The notes: generated from the letters alone by a model not told the origin. Shown: positions 37,428 to 46,653, numbered from the stretch's first letter. The stretch: DNA of 64,000 nt from Hyphomicrobiaceae bacterium (GCA_020638065.1 JACKJG010000002.1:248001-312000), one strand, 5' to 3'. Numbers and translations: made by a program.

Positions 37428-38591
37428 TCACGCGCCAAACATGGATCTGACGTCCTCGAGTATGAGGTTCTCGCGGCCGATCCCCTCGACGGTGGTGACA
37501 CCGCAGAGTCCCATGGTTTTTTCGAGTTCGCTTTGCAGGATTTCCAGCGCCAGCGTCACCCCGCGCGCGCCGAGGGCTCCGAGCCCGTACATCATGCTGC
37601 GGCCTATGTAGGTGCCTTTGGCGCCGAGCGCGATCGCCTTGAAAACGTCCTGCCCGGATTGAATGCCACCATCCAGGTGCACCTCGGTCAGGTGCCCCAC
37701 TTCCTGCACCACGGCCGAAAGGGCGCTTATCGAAGAGATCGCGCCGTCCAACTGGCGGCCGCCGTGGTTTGAAACTATGACGGCGTCCGCGCCGCACTTC
37801 ACGGCCTCGGCCGCATCATTGGGGTCGAGCACCCCCTTGACGATCAACTTGCCCCGCCAACGGTCCCGTATCCGTTGGACATCGGACCAGTTGAGCGAAG
37901 GGTCGTATTGTTTGTCAGTCCAGTCCGATAGCGAGTCGAGATTATCGAGGTTGGGCACGTGACCCACGAGATTTCCAAAACTGTGCCGCCGGGTCTGCAT
38001 CATTCCCAGGCACCAGGCTGGCTTGGTCACAAGGTTCAGGACATTGCCCAGGGTTGGCCGGGGCGGCGACGACAGACCATTGCGCGCATCCTTGTGGCGT
38101 TTGCTCGACAGAGGCAGGTCAAGCGTGACGACCAGCGCGGAGCAGTCCACCGCCGCCGCACGATCAATTAGCCGGTCCACGAAATCGCGGTCCCGCATGG
38201 CGTAGAGCTGAAACCAGAATGGCGAGCTTACGTGACGGGCAACATCCTCGAGAGAACAGATGCTCACCGTCGACAGGGTGTAGCGAATTCCAAACTTTTC
38301 GGCGGCCTGGGCCGCGAGGATTTCGCCATCCGGGTGCACCATGCCGGTCAGACCGGTAGGCGCGATCGCCAGCGGCATTGCAGAAGGTGTTCCCAGCATG
38401 CTGGAAGCGGTTGTGCGAGACGACACGTCGATAGCCACGCGCTGGCGCAAATGGATACGCTCAAAGTCGCTGCGGTTTTCCCGATAGGTCTGTTCACTCC
38501 AGGAGCCGCCGTCGACATATTCATAGAACATGCGGGGCACTCTTCGGCGCGCAAGAACCCTGAGGTCTTCAATGCAGGCGATTTGACGCAT
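37428..38591 (-). CDS. FMN-dependent alpha-hydroxy-acid oxidase/dehydrogenase (LldD family)
   Basis: 387 residues, normal length for the L-lactate dehydrogenase/glycolate oxidase family. FMN and substrate residues are seen: the tyrosines in MFYEYVDGGS, LAIAPTGLTGM for FMN binding, His276 and Arg279 in VSNHGGRQLDG, and HLDGGIQSGQDVFKAIALGA for the phosphate loop. It oxidises a 2-hydroxy acid to a 2-keto acid. In this operon, after an SMP-30 lactonase, the substrate may be a hydroxy acid formed late in the sugar pathway, such as glycerate or lactate, or an aldonate; this cannot be settled from sequence. It lies 81 bases after the lactonase and 93 before the ATPase. Confidence 0.88.
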   Translation of the reverse strand: MRQIACIEDLRVLARRRVPRMFYEYVDGGSWSEQTYRENRSDFERIHLRQRVAIDVSSRTTASSMLGTPSAMPLAIAPTGLTGMVHPDGEILAAQAAEKFGIRYTLSTVSICSLEDVARHVSSPFWFQLYAMRDRDFVDRLIDRAAAVDCSALVVTLDLPLSSKRHKDARNGLSSPPRPTLGNVLNLVTKPAWCLGMMQTRRHSFGNLVGHVPNLDNLDSLSDWTDKQYDPSLNWSDVQRIRDRWRGKLIVKGVLDPNDAAEAVKCGADAVIVSNHGGRQLDGAISSISALSAVVQEVGHLTEVHLDGGIQSGQDVFKAIALGAKGTYIGRSMMYGLGALGARGVTLALEILQSELEKTMGLCGVTTVEGIGRENLILEDVRSMFGA

Positions 38592-38672
38592 TTTGAATCG
38601 CCTTCAAGATATTCTTGCTGAACGCGATCTTTCGACCACAGTTCAAACCAAATAATGCAATGGACACGGTGC

Positions 38673-39581
38673 TCATTGGGAATCAGCCCCGTTCAGGCCA
38701 AACAGGTTTTCTCGCTTGCCCGTTACGCCGCAGCGCATGGCGAACAATCCACCGGCCTGCGGACTCTTGAGATAGTCGGCGCTCGTGAAGTCAACGGTCG
38801 CCGAAGTGATGAGCATCTGATCGAGATTTTCGCCGCCAAAAGTGACGGATGACGGGCGTCGCACCGGCATTTGAATGCGTTCAAGCTCTTCGCCTTCCTG
38901 CGAAAGCTTGATCAGGCACCAACCGTCCCACATGGCACTCCAGATATTGTCGTCCGCGTCGATGGTCAGTCCATCCGGTCCGCCGTCTTCGGGTTCAAAT
39001 CGATGAATGGTTCTGCGATTTGTTGCTGTGCCCGCAGCGACGTCGAAATCAAACGCGTATGTTGAAGCTGCGACAGTGTCGCTGAAGATCATGGACTTGT
39101 TGTCAGTCGTCCAACCGATCCCGTTGGGCAGCAGGTACTCGCCAAAATAGGTCACGGTGCCATCGGGATCGATGCGGTGGAGCCCACCCCCGTCAAAGCG
39201 CTCTGGTCCCAGAAAATCATCCAGCATCGTGCCGACCCAGAGCCGGCCTGCCGCATCGACCTTGCCATCGTTGAAGCGCTGCCCGGGGCGGCCAGCACTC
39301 AGGTCCGCCAACAAGGTGAAATCGCCTGTCGCCAGGTCCATCTGTGAAACCGTCAGACCGGCTGCGACCAGCAAAGTGTCGGGCTGGCTGGTCAGCGCAA
39401 CACATCCGATGCGCTCCGATGTCGCCCATTGGCCGGTTTGCCGCCCGGTTTTCAGGTTATGCCGGAAAATTTGCTGACGACGAATGTCGATCCAGAACAG
39501 GTCCCCGGTCCGCCAGTCCCACAAGGGTCCTTCGCCGAGAATGGCATTGGCTTGTTGAATACATTCCACGTGGCTTGCCAT
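38673..39581 (-). CDS. SMP-30/gluconolactonase family sugar lactonase
   Basis: 302-residue beta-propeller lactonase. Metal site motifs are complete: Glu in LGEGPLWDWRTG, NDGKVDAAGRLWVGTM, the asparagine in PNGIGWTTDNK and the aspartate in GPDGLTIDADDNIW. It opens the aldonolactone produced by a sugar dehydrogenase. It has no signal peptide. It is the first gene of the lactonase, oxidase, ATPase operon, under a good promoter at 39624-39652 with the shared operator motif, and is divergent from the SDR gene at 39714. It is a paralogue of the lactonase at 3164-4042. Confidence 0.87.
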   Translation of the reverse strand: MASHVECIQQANAILGEGPLWDWRTGDLFWIDIRRQQIFRHNLKTGRQTGQWATSERIGCVALTSQPDTLLVAAGLTVSQMDLATGDFTLLADLSAGRPGQRFNDGKVDAAGRLWVGTMLDDFLGPERFDGGGLHRIDPDGTVTYFGEYLLPNGIGWTTDNKSMIFSDTVAASTYAFDFDVAAGTATNRRTIHRFEPEDGGPDGLTIDADDNIWSAMWDGWCLIKLSQEGEELERIQMPVRRPSSVTFGGENLDQMLITSATVDFTSADYLKSPQAGGLFAMRCGVTGKRENLFGLNGADSQ

Positions 39582-39614
39582 TCCCGGGCTGCCCTCCTCT
39601 CCGGTCTGCTTGTC

Positions 39615-39652
39615 AGGTGACCTAACCTATGTTAGAGCCTGTTTTGTGTCAA
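39615..39652 (-). promoter_or_regulatory. Promoter of the lactonase operon with shared operator motif (site C)
   Basis: On the minus strand TTGACA (39647-39652) and TAGGTT (39624-39629) are 17 bases apart, a strong sigma-70 promoter. AGGTGACCTAACC (plus strand, 39615-39627) overlaps the -10 element. The site also lies between the lactonase operon and the divergent SDR-regulator pair, so one bound repressor could affect both. Confidence 0.6.
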
Positions 39653-39713
39653 CAAGTTACCTATCGCAGGGCGCCAACACCGGGCTATGATGCGGTGGTA
39701 CAGCGGAGGTGCC

Positions 39714-40493
39714 ATGGTTGAAGATATGAAGGGCAAGATCGCAGTCGTTTCCGGCAGCGCGGGCATCGGGCTGGGATGCGCTCTGCGGCTGGCGCAGGCC
39801 GGCGCCCGCGTCCACCTGTGCGGTAATGACCCAAAGCATAACGAAACAGCCGCGGAAAAGACGTCAGGGCTTGATGTGCGGATGCACCTGCTCGACGTCA
39901 GCGAAGATCAGCAGGTCAGCGACCTGGCACAGCAGGTGGCGGAAGCGGACGGCGGCATCAATGCGCTCGTGAATGTCGCGGCGATACAGCCTTACGGAAA
40001 CATTGAGACCACCCGTCCTTCGGACTGGGACCGTACGTTGAATGTCAATCTGCGGTCATGTTATCTGATGTCACACTATTTCTATCCACTCCTCAAGGGC
40101 AGGAGCGACGCGTCAATCGTGCACATGGCCTCGGTTCAGGGACACGCCAACCAGCGAAACGTTCTGGCGTACGCCACTTCCAAGGGCGCCATACATGCGC
40201 TAACCCGCGCCATGGCTGTCGATTGTGCACATGACGGCGTGAAGGTGAATTCGGTCTCACCCGGCTCCATCAGAACGCCGCTTCTGGAATTCGCGGCGGA
40301 ATCACTGACTCCTCATGGAGGAACGATGGAAGAGACGCTCGCAGGCTTCGGCAAAAGTCATCCCATCGGGCGGGTCGGGACAGTCGAAGAAGTGGCGGAA
40401 CTTGTGGCCTTCCTGGTGGGGCCCCGATCCGGGTTCTGCACGGGTGGCGACTATCCGGTCGATGGCGGACTGAGAGCACAGTTGGGCGTTTGA
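39714..40493 (+). CDS. SDR-family oxidoreductase
   Basis: 259 residues from the ATG at 39714, chosen for the cggaggtgcc site directly upstream; an ATG at 39687 lacks one. The cofactor loop is VSGSAGIGLG, an unusual SGSAG in place of TGxxxG but with the final glycine pattern kept. The catalytic Tyr-x3-Lys is in AYATSKGAI, and the sugar-dehydrogenase-like DGGLRAQLGV ends it. A sugar 1-dehydrogenase or keto-deoxy-acid dehydrogenase role is likely. It precedes the FadR-type regulator by 46 bases in the same direction. Confidence 0.82.
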   Translation: MVEDMKGKIAVVSGSAGIGLGCALRLAQAGARVHLCGNDPKHNETAAEKTSGLDVRMHLLDVSEDQQVSDLAQQVAEADGGINALVNVAAIQPYGNIETTRPSDWDRTLNVNLRSCYLMSHYFYPLLKGRSDASIVHMASVQGHANQRNVLAYATSKGAIHALTRAMAVDCAHDGVKVNSVSPGSIRTPLLEFAAESLTPHGGTMEETLAGFGKSHPIGRVGTVEEVAELVAFLVGPRSGFCTGGDYPVDGGLRAQLGV

Positions 40494-40539
40494 GTGATTT
40501 GACCCGATAGAGATAATTTTCGAGCTGAGTGAGGATACA

Positions 40540-41238
40540 ATGGCAGTTGCAACAACCAAGCTGACGCGACAGGGCCTGCCATCGCAGGTAGCCAACCATG
40601 TACGTGATCAAATCGTGCAGGGAACGCTTGTGCCGGGAGACAGGCTCCCCACCGAACGGGAAATGGCTGAACAGCATGGCGTCAGCCGCGCGGTCATTCG
40701 CGAGGCGGTTGCCAAGCTGATCCATGAAGGTCTGGTGAATTCGCGGCAAGGCGTTGGTGCATTCGTGGCTTCACCGGAATCAGCCACAGCACTCGTGCTC
40801 GACCCGGGCAGTTTTGCCGAGCCCAAGGACTTCAAGCACCTTTATGAACTGCGACTGGTGTTGGAAAGCGGTGCGGCGGAACTGGCGGCGCAGAACTGCA
40901 ACAACGATGATCTGGCAGCGATTGAGGCTGCCATCGATTCAATGAGAAGCGTGCAAGACTCCCACGAAATCTACGTTCACCACGATATTGCCTTTCACCG
41001 TACGGTGGCCGCCGCCAGCAAAAACCCGTTCGTGTCGATGTTCATCTCATTCGTCGACCGGAAGCTGCAGGAAAGCATTTACGTGGCTTTGCGCAAACTT
41101 GACTTCGAAGCGACAACCGAGATCTCCATCGCTGAACACCGCACCATCTTCGACGCCATTCGCGCCCGGGATCCGAATGCGGCTTCCGCTGCCATGCGCT
41201 CGCACCTGAACAACTCATCGCGACGGTTGGGTCTCTGA
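40540..41238 (+). CDS. FadR-type GntR transcription regulator with FCD domain
   Basis: 232 residues. The winged helix lies at about 10-80 (SQVANHVRDQIVQGTLVPGDRLPTEREMAEQHGVSRAVIREAV), the FCD domain after residue 100, with metal-type histidines in VHHDIAFHRTV, AEHRTIFDAI and MRSHLNNSS. It should bind a sugar acid and release DNA. It sits in the middle of the catabolic cluster, and the motif found at four promoters of this cluster (sites A-D) is its most likely operator. Site B contains TGGTCTGACCA, which fits the TGGT-N3-ACCA preference of this subfamily. Confidence 0.88.
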   Translation: MAVATTKLTRQGLPSQVANHVRDQIVQGTLVPGDRLPTEREMAEQHGVSRAVIREAVAKLIHEGLVNSRQGVGAFVASPESATALVLDPGSFAEPKDFKHLYELRLVLESGAAELAAQNCNNDDLAAIEAAIDSMRSVQDSHEIYVHHDIAFHRTVAAASKNPFVSMFISFVDRKLQESIYVALRKLDFEATTEISIAEHRTIFDAIRARDPNAASAAMRSHLNNSSRRLGL

Positions 41239-41248
41239 TCCAGACCAA

Positions 41249-42085
41249 CTAGCTTTTGATCGCGCCGGCTGTCATTCCCGAGATGAACTGGCGCTGCAGG
41301 ATCAAGAACAGCAATACGGGAATGATACTCACCATCACAGATCCGGCCGCCAGTCCCGTGAAGTCGAAACTGTACTGTGTCTGGAGCTGTCTCAGTCCCT
41401 GATTGACCACGCCGATTCCTTCAGTGCGCATCATGGTTGTGGCCACGATGAACTCGTGGAACACGGCCACCACGGTCAGTACCGCGACCGCTCCGACGCC
41501 CGGCAGGGCAAGAGGCAGAACGATACGCCAGATAATTCCAGGTCGGGAGCACCCATCGATCAGCGCGGCCTCTTCGATCTCACTTGGCAAAGCAAGAATG
41601 TAGGCGCGCATCAGCCAGACGGCCAAAGGCAGGCTGGAGGCCGAATAGATGATGACAAGGGAAATCGGATTGTTGATCATCCTTAGCGCGCTGAAGGCCT
41701 GATAGATGGCAACCAGGTTCACAAGCCCCGGTATCGTCAGCGAAAACATGAAAAGGAACAAAACTGGCCCGCGCCCCAGGAACTTGAAGCGGGCAAGCGC
41801 ATAACCCGTCACGAACCCGAAAGGCAAGACGATGGCGCAGGTGGCCAGTGCAATCAGCGTGGTGCTGATCGTGTAGGACAGCAGCGACCCCTGAACGAAG
41901 GCGCGTTGGAAGTTTTCCACGGTGAAGGCCGAAGGGTCGATGGTGCTGGAAAACACGTACTGTTCCGGTTGCAGCGACTTGAGCACGATCCAGACCATGG
42001 GCAACAGGAACATGGTCACCACTGCGAACCAGGTGAACCATGTGGTCAGGTCAATGCGTGAGCGGCGCTTGATTGCGGTGGTCAA
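41249..42085 (-). CDS. Sugar ABC transporter permease (MalG type)
   Basis: 278 residues with six membrane helices and the cytoplasmic EAA loop that docks the ATPase, seen here as EIEEAALIDGCSRPGIIWRIVLPLALPG. This is the normal length of the second permease of CUT1 carbohydrate importers. It overlaps the upstream MalF-type gene by four bases (ATGA), so the two are co-translated. It ends the minus-strand operon that begins with the Tat-exported binding protein. Confidence 0.92.
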   Translation of the reverse strand: MTTAIKRRSRIDLTTWFTWFAVVTMFLLPMVWIVLKSLQPEQYVFSSTIDPSAFTVENFQRAFVQGSLLSYTISTTLIALATCAIVLPFGFVTGYALARFKFLGRGPVLFLFMFSLTIPGLVNLVAIYQAFSALRMINNPISLVIIYSASSLPLAVWLMRAYILALPSEIEEAALIDGCSRPGIIWRIVLPLALPGVGAVAVLTVVAVFHEFIVATTMMRTEGIGVVNQGLRQLQTQYSFDFTGLAAGSVMVSIIPVLLFLILQRQFISGMTAGAIKS

Positions 42086-42981
42086 TTTTGAGCTCCCCGG
42101 CCGCGCTGCAGCAGAATGAACAGCCCCATCGCCACCACGTTGACAACGGACATCAGGATGGCAATCGCCGATCCGTAGCCGATGTGAAAATACAGGAAAG
42201 AGTGCTGGTACATGTAGAGCGCCGTCGTCGTTGTTGCGTCGATCGGGCCGCCCCCTGTCAGCGCAATGATGATGGTCACAAGGTTGAAATTCCCGATCAG
42301 CAGCAGAATGGAGACAACCAGCAATGTCGGGCTGACCAATGGAAGTGTAATGAGCCAGACCATGCGCCAGCCCGGGGCACCGTCAACGCGCGCCGCTTCG
42401 TACAGCGACTCATCGATCGACTGCAGGCTGGCCAGAACCATCACCATGGCAAAGCCGATGCTGCGCCAACATTCGACAAGGATCAGCGCAACCATGGAGC
42501 CGGTGGCCGTGCGCAGAGGACCGCCGGTGATAAACCCGATCGGTGCATCGGGCTGCAACAGGATCATCCAGAACACACCGGTGGCTAATTCACTGATCAC
42601 CCAGGGCACCACGATAATGGCCCTGAGCACTCCCTGCCCCCGAATCTTGCGGTTTACAGCCACCGCCAACAGAAAGCCCAGAGCGGTGGAAATGAACGTG
42701 ACGCTCAAAACGAAAACCGTTGAGCGGAAAAACGCTCCGATCAAATCAGCGTCGGCAAAAGCACGCAGGTAGTTGGCAAAGCCGATGAACGAGACCACAC
42801 GCCGACCGATGTCCCAGTCTGTCAAACTGGCAACACCTGTGAACATCAAGCTGAGTACCGTGAAGGCGCCGACCAGTAAGCCGGCCGGCAGGATCAACAA
42901 ATAAGGAAACAGGTCCGCCCGCTTGCGCCGCAGCGGAACGTTTTCGGCAGAGCCGATTGCCGTGATGGCCACTAGGTCCAC
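42082..42981 (-). CDS. Sugar ABC transporter permease (MalF type)
   Basis: 299 residues with six membrane helices. The EAA loop is present as ESLYEAARVDGAPGWRMVWLITLPLVSPTL. It is the first permease of a CUT1 importer and partners the overlapping MalG-type gene. It overlaps the end of the upstream glycosidase-like gene by 10 bases. No ATPase is in this operon; the protein at 36276-37334 is the obvious candidate. Confidence 0.92.
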   Translation of the reverse strand: MDLVAITAIGSAENVPLRRKRADLFPYLLILPAGLLVGAFTVLSLMFTGVASLTDWDIGRRVVSFIGFANYLRAFADADLIGAFFRSTVFVLSVTFISTALGFLLAVAVNRKIRGQGVLRAIIVVPWVISELATGVFWMILLQPDAPIGFITGGPLRTATGSMVALILVECWRSIGFAMVMVLASLQSIDESLYEAARVDGAPGWRMVWLITLPLVSPTLLVVSILLLIGNFNLVTIIIALTGGGPIDATTTTALYMYQHSFLYFHIGYGSAIAILMSVVNVVAMGLFILLQRGRGAQN

Positions 42982-45200
42982 TCCAGTTCAAACACGTGAG
43001 CCGAAAGGGCGGGCAAGTCTGCTGTCAGATGCAATTCGCCTGCTCTGACTGTGACGCCCTGCCGCTCATATGTCAGACCATCAGGCAAGCCCAGGTCAAT
43101 CGCCTTGAAGGTGCGTGCGACACTTTTGTCGTCAGAAGACATGTTGAAAAGAACGATGACGGCAGATTTTTCCTCGTCCAGCACATGGCCGTGGGCATCA
43201 AGATCCAGCCCCGCAAACCGGCCGCGACTAAAGTGCGGTTTCAGCCGCATGTAGGTCTTCATGGCCGCAACATGGCTGTCCCAAATCGCGTCGCCGGGCT
43301 TCAGACCGCCAATGCCGAGATGCCGGCAGTTCGAAGCGTACCACCAGAACGCGAGCGCGTTGTCGTTGTCGAAGCGAAGATTGACATGGAGATACAGCGG
43401 TATGTCGTAGGCAAGATTGTACTCATAAAGAGACAAAGCCTTGCCAGACAAAAGATCAAGGAACGAGTTCCACATGAACTCAAACCCCCAGTGTTCGTCG
43501 AAGGTCGCCTCTTTGGTGCCGTGTCCGTAGTAAAGCGGCAGATAGTCCTGCCAGCCGGCCGTCACCGCGTCGTGCGCCTCGATGATCAAGTCGGGGAACT
43601 CGGACTTGATGCGTCGCATCACGTTCCCAAGGCCCTCGGCGTGTTCTTCAAGAGTGGCCGGAACGCTGTGGCCATGGTCCGGCGCAAAACAGGGTTCACA
43701 CCATCCGTGCCGCCACTTGTCGCCCGTGGTGCCGGGTAACGCATATTCACAGAAGTCGAACATGAAAAAGCTCACTCCCGACTTCGCCAGCGCCAGGAGC
43801 CGCTCTGTTTTCACGTCCTGCCATGCATGCGAAGCGCAACAGGCATAGCCGCCGGTATACTGCCCCTTGTAGTGGAGCATGGTGCCATCCTCGGCGCGCC
43901 GATAGATGCGAGGGTCGTCCTGATCAGACTTGGCGTGCATCATCAGGTGCAGCGATAGGCTGAGGCCGTACTTGTCTTTTAGGGTATCGACAAAGTCAGT
44001 CACTTCGCCGAGCCGATCGGTGTCCCAAATCGAACTGCCCTCGAAAATGTCCCAGACGGGGTCGAAATAGAATGCTTCTGCGCCCATCAGTTGTGCGCGG
44101 CGTGCCTCTTCCCAGAGCTCGGGCAGTTCCTGGAGCGGGGAGTTGGTCCCTCGCCAGCCCAGATTGTAAAGTTCGTTCCAGTGAACGGGCGGGTTGAACC
44201 CTTTCGGCACGATGTGTCCGTGCTCGCGCAGGTGCGCCCCGTAGGCGCGGTGACCTTCCTGCCAGTCGCCTTCGAATGGAAGTATCGTCGACGTACCAAA
44301 GCTGAATTCGCGATTGGCAGCGCTGATAACGACCGGCCGGCCCGGCGCCCCGTTGGTGCGCCCTGCCCCCAGAAATCTGAGGCAAATATCCCCCACGCTG
44401 GCCAGTTCAGTCAGACTGTCCATCTGCTCGGAAGTCGGGCGGGTATAAAATTCCCCATCGACAAGCGCAAACTCGATCAAATGCTGCGCATACTTGGAGA
44501 AGACAAAGCCGGCTTTGCCATTCTGCCAGCTCCAGGCTTCGGACTGCCGGTTTGGCAGGTCATTTCCCGCCCAATTGTCGGGCACCAGATCAGCAGTTGA
44601 GTAATCTTCTTTCAGCCAATCCTGGCCGTGACCGCGGCGGCGGCGAAACGGGATCGCGCCCAGCCGGAAAGTCTCCGCATGATCGACCCAGCGTGCTTCG
44701 GAGGCATCGAATAATTTCTTGCGGAAGCCGAAACGATAGTCGGCGACCTCATGCGTGTCATGGGCGTAGCGATGAACCAGCGAAATCTGTTCGTCAAAGC
44801 GATCCTTGTCCCTGAAGAGGGTGAAGCGGTGCTCAACGACAATATCTGTGGGTCCGGCGTCTCCGAAGTCGAGACGTCCGGCCACCTTGAGGGTGACGGC
44901 GTCCTCAACTTGCTCCTCAAGCGTCCACTCGAGCAGACGGGCCCGACGTGCTTTCTGAGGTCCCCCACTAAAACCGTTTGTGCTGAATTCAGCCGAGGCC
45001 AGATCGACCTCATAGCAGTAGTCCTCGTCGGCCAACACATGGGCCGACTTGAGATGCACGAGGCTTGATGGGTTTATGAAAGGGTCGATATCGACTTTGA
45101 GTTCGTAGAACTGATTATGGAATCTGATCTGATCGCGACCGGATTCCGACCGCGCCAGCTCAGCTGACGCGATCGAATTGCTTGTGGAATTGGTCATCAA
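42972..45200 (-). CDS. Large putative glycoside hydrolase, (beta/alpha)8-barrel type
   Basis: 742 residues. The N-terminal third is beta-rich; the middle looks like a TIM barrel with carboxylates at strand ends (GAEAFYFDPVWDIFEGSS, GVSFFMFDFCEYALPG, DLIIEAHDAVTAGW); the last ~100 residues are a beta domain with FNMSSDDKS. This layout resembles the alpha-galactosidase clan (GH27/31/36), but the usual nucleophile motif is not exact, so I do not assign a family. It has no signal peptide, so it would act inside the cell. It lies 4 bases after the binding-protein gene and overlaps the permeases, so it probably cleaves the imported oligosaccharide. Confidence 0.65.
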   Translation of the reverse strand: MMTNSTSNSIASAELARSESGRDQIRFHNQFYELKVDIDPFINPSSLVHLKSAHVLADEDYCYEVDLASAEFSTNGFSGGPQKARRARLLEWTLEEQVEDAVTLKVAGRLDFGDAGPTDIVVEHRFTLFRDKDRFDEQISLVHRYAHDTHEVADYRFGFRKKLFDASEARWVDHAETFRLGAIPFRRRRGHGQDWLKEDYSTADLVPDNWAGNDLPNRQSEAWSWQNGKAGFVFSKYAQHLIEFALVDGEFYTRPTSEQMDSLTELASVGDICLRFLGAGRTNGAPGRPVVISAANREFSFGTSTILPFEGDWQEGHRAYGAHLREHGHIVPKGFNPPVHWNELYNLGWRGTNSPLQELPELWEEARRAQLMGAEAFYFDPVWDIFEGSSIWDTDRLGEVTDFVDTLKDKYGLSLSLHLMMHAKSDQDDPRIYRRAEDGTMLHYKGQYTGGYACCASHAWQDVKTERLLALAKSGVSFFMFDFCEYALPGTTGDKWRHGWCEPCFAPDHGHSVPATLEEHAEGLGNVMRRIKSEFPDLIIEAHDAVTAGWQDYLPLYYGHGTKEATFDEHWGFEFMWNSFLDLLSGKALSLYEYNLAYDIPLYLHVNLRFDNDNALAFWWYASNCRHLGIGGLKPGDAIWDSHVAAMKTYMRLKPHFSRGRFAGLDLDAHGHVLDEEKSAVIVLFNMSSDDKSVARTFKAIDLGLPDGLTYERQGVTVRAGELHLTADLPALSAHVFELEWT

Positions 45201-45204
45201 GTCC

Positions 45205-46572
45205 TCAGACGGCCTGTGAGTTGTAGGTCGATTCAGCGGCGGTCAGGGCTTCTTCGGCCGTCTGCTGGCCGGTCAGGAACCGCTGGAAGGCGGTTGTCAT
45301 CTGATCGAACAACAGACCTGCATCGGAAGCCGGCGGCATGCCGCGTCCTGCCTCTGCAGCATATGCCGCCTGGAACCGCCAGTCGTCTGCCTTGTTCTGG
45401 GCAGCTGCGGACTGGTTGGCGCTCGGGCGTGTCGGCAATTGACCGTCCATGAACTCAACGACGATAGCCTGACTTTCGGCGCTCGATACGTGCAGCGCGA
45501 ACTCCGCTGCCAGTTCCTGGTGCGCATCATCTACACCGGTCCGTGCCGGCAGGTTGAACGACCAGAAGCCGGAGAGCGTGGCGTCCGGTGAATCTGCGGT
45601 GGGCCGCGGAGTCCGGAAGTAGCCCAGATCGTCGCCGGCACCGGCGGACTTGAGGGTCGCCATCACCCAGCCGCCGTTCTTTTGCACCGCGTTCTTCTTG
45701 CTTGAGAACAAATCATTGAAAGCACCACTGTTCGGCAGAGCGATCAAATCCGGGCTCGCCACTTCAGCGACATTCATCAAGTCATTGTAATAGTTGAAAA
45801 CTTCAACCATCTCTGGCGAGTTGAGCGCGGCGCGGCCCTCGGCATCGAGCACGTCACCGCCGAGCATCCAGAGTTGCGACATGATGGACTGCGTGGGGGT
45901 GTGGACCGAGTTGCTTGCAAAGAAAGAGTAAGGGCTTTCCATGCCGCTCTCCTTGAGCGCCAGCAACTGGGCGCGGAACTCATCCCAGGTCGATGCCGGG
46001 GCGTCCAGACCCGCGTCGGCGTAGGACGACTTCCAGTAATATTCGTGACGACAGTCCGTCATCCACGGCAGCGCATAGATGCTGCCGTCAAAAGAGGCGA
46101 TACCGCGCAAAAGATGCTGGTTGTAGTCATCCCAATTGCCACCGTCGAACTGGTCGTAGGCCAGCAAGAGACCGCCGCCCGCCAGTTTCGGAATATTGAG
46201 GTCGTTGACCATAACAACGTCTGCTTCCGTTCCGCTCTGCGCGGCAAGAATCACATTCTGTGTGACCTGGTCCCAAGGCACTTCATCAAACTGCAGGGTG
46301 ACTTCGGGGTGTTTTTCCTTCCAGTTCTGCAGGATGCCCCACGCGGCGCGCAAGTAGGTGCCATCGTTTTCCGGCTCAGTGGCCGCGGCAAGTGCGTCGG
46401 CAAACTTGAAGTCGGGTGTAGACATGATCTTCAGGGTGTTCTCCTGGGCCGACGCCATGCGGATACCGAAGCCCGATGCCAGCGCCAGGCTGGCGCCGCC
46501 AGCGGCGGCTCCCTTGAGAACCGACCGCCTGGTTAGTCCGGACTTTTCTGCTGCTTTGTGATTGATCGACAT
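45205..46572 (-). CDS. Sugar ABC transporter substrate-binding protein, Tat-exported
   Basis: 455 residues from the ATG at 46572, preceded by GGGAGGAG; an upstream in-frame start at 46587 is less likely. The signal carries a twin-arginine motif (GLTRRSVLKGAAAGG) and a hydrophobic stretch, so it is exported folded by the Tat system. The mature part is a cluster-1 extracellular sugar-binding protein (NTLKIMSTPDFKF, DEVPWDQVTQNVILAAQSGTEADVVMVND). It feeds the two permeases downstream. Oligosaccharide specificity is suggested by the co-transcribed glycosidase. Confidence 0.9.
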   Translation of the reverse strand: MSINHKAAEKSGLTRRSVLKGAAAGGASLALASGFGIRMASAQENTLKIMSTPDFKFADALAAATEPENDGTYLRAAWGILQNWKEKHPEVTLQFDEVPWDQVTQNVILAAQSGTEADVVMVNDLNIPKLAGGGLLLAYDQFDGGNWDDYNQHLLRGIASFDGSIYALPWMTDCRHEYYWKSSYADAGLDAPASTWDEFRAQLLALKESGMESPYSFFASNSVHTPTQSIMSQLWMLGGDVLDAEGRAALNSPEMVEVFNYYNDLMNVAEVASPDLIALPNSGAFNDLFSSKKNAVQKNGGWVMATLKSAGAGDDLGYFRTPRPTADSPDATLSGFWSFNLPARTGVDDAHQELAAEFALHVSSAESQAIVVEFMDGQLPTRPSANQSAAAQNKADDWRFQAAYAAEAGRGMPPASDAGLLFDQMTTAFQRFLTGQQTAEEALTAAESTYNSQAV

Positions 46573-46608
46573 AGTTTCTCCTCCCACGTCGGTTTTGGCC
46601 TGCTGTTA

Positions 46609-46653
46609 AGGTGACCTGACCAATTTTGTGACACTATTCCTTTTTGCTGTCAA
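46609..46653 (-). promoter_or_regulatory. Promoter region of the binding-protein operon with shared operator motif (site D)
   Basis: A consensus -35 TTGACA lies on the minus strand at 46648-46653; the -10 is weak (CAAAAT at 46623-46628, 19 bases away). Immediately downstream AGGTGACCTGACC (plus strand, 46609-46621) differs from site C at a single base. The region from 46573 to the IS end at 46933 holds no other gene that I can support, apart from the transposase frame that reads out of the IS to 46679. Confidence 0.5.
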
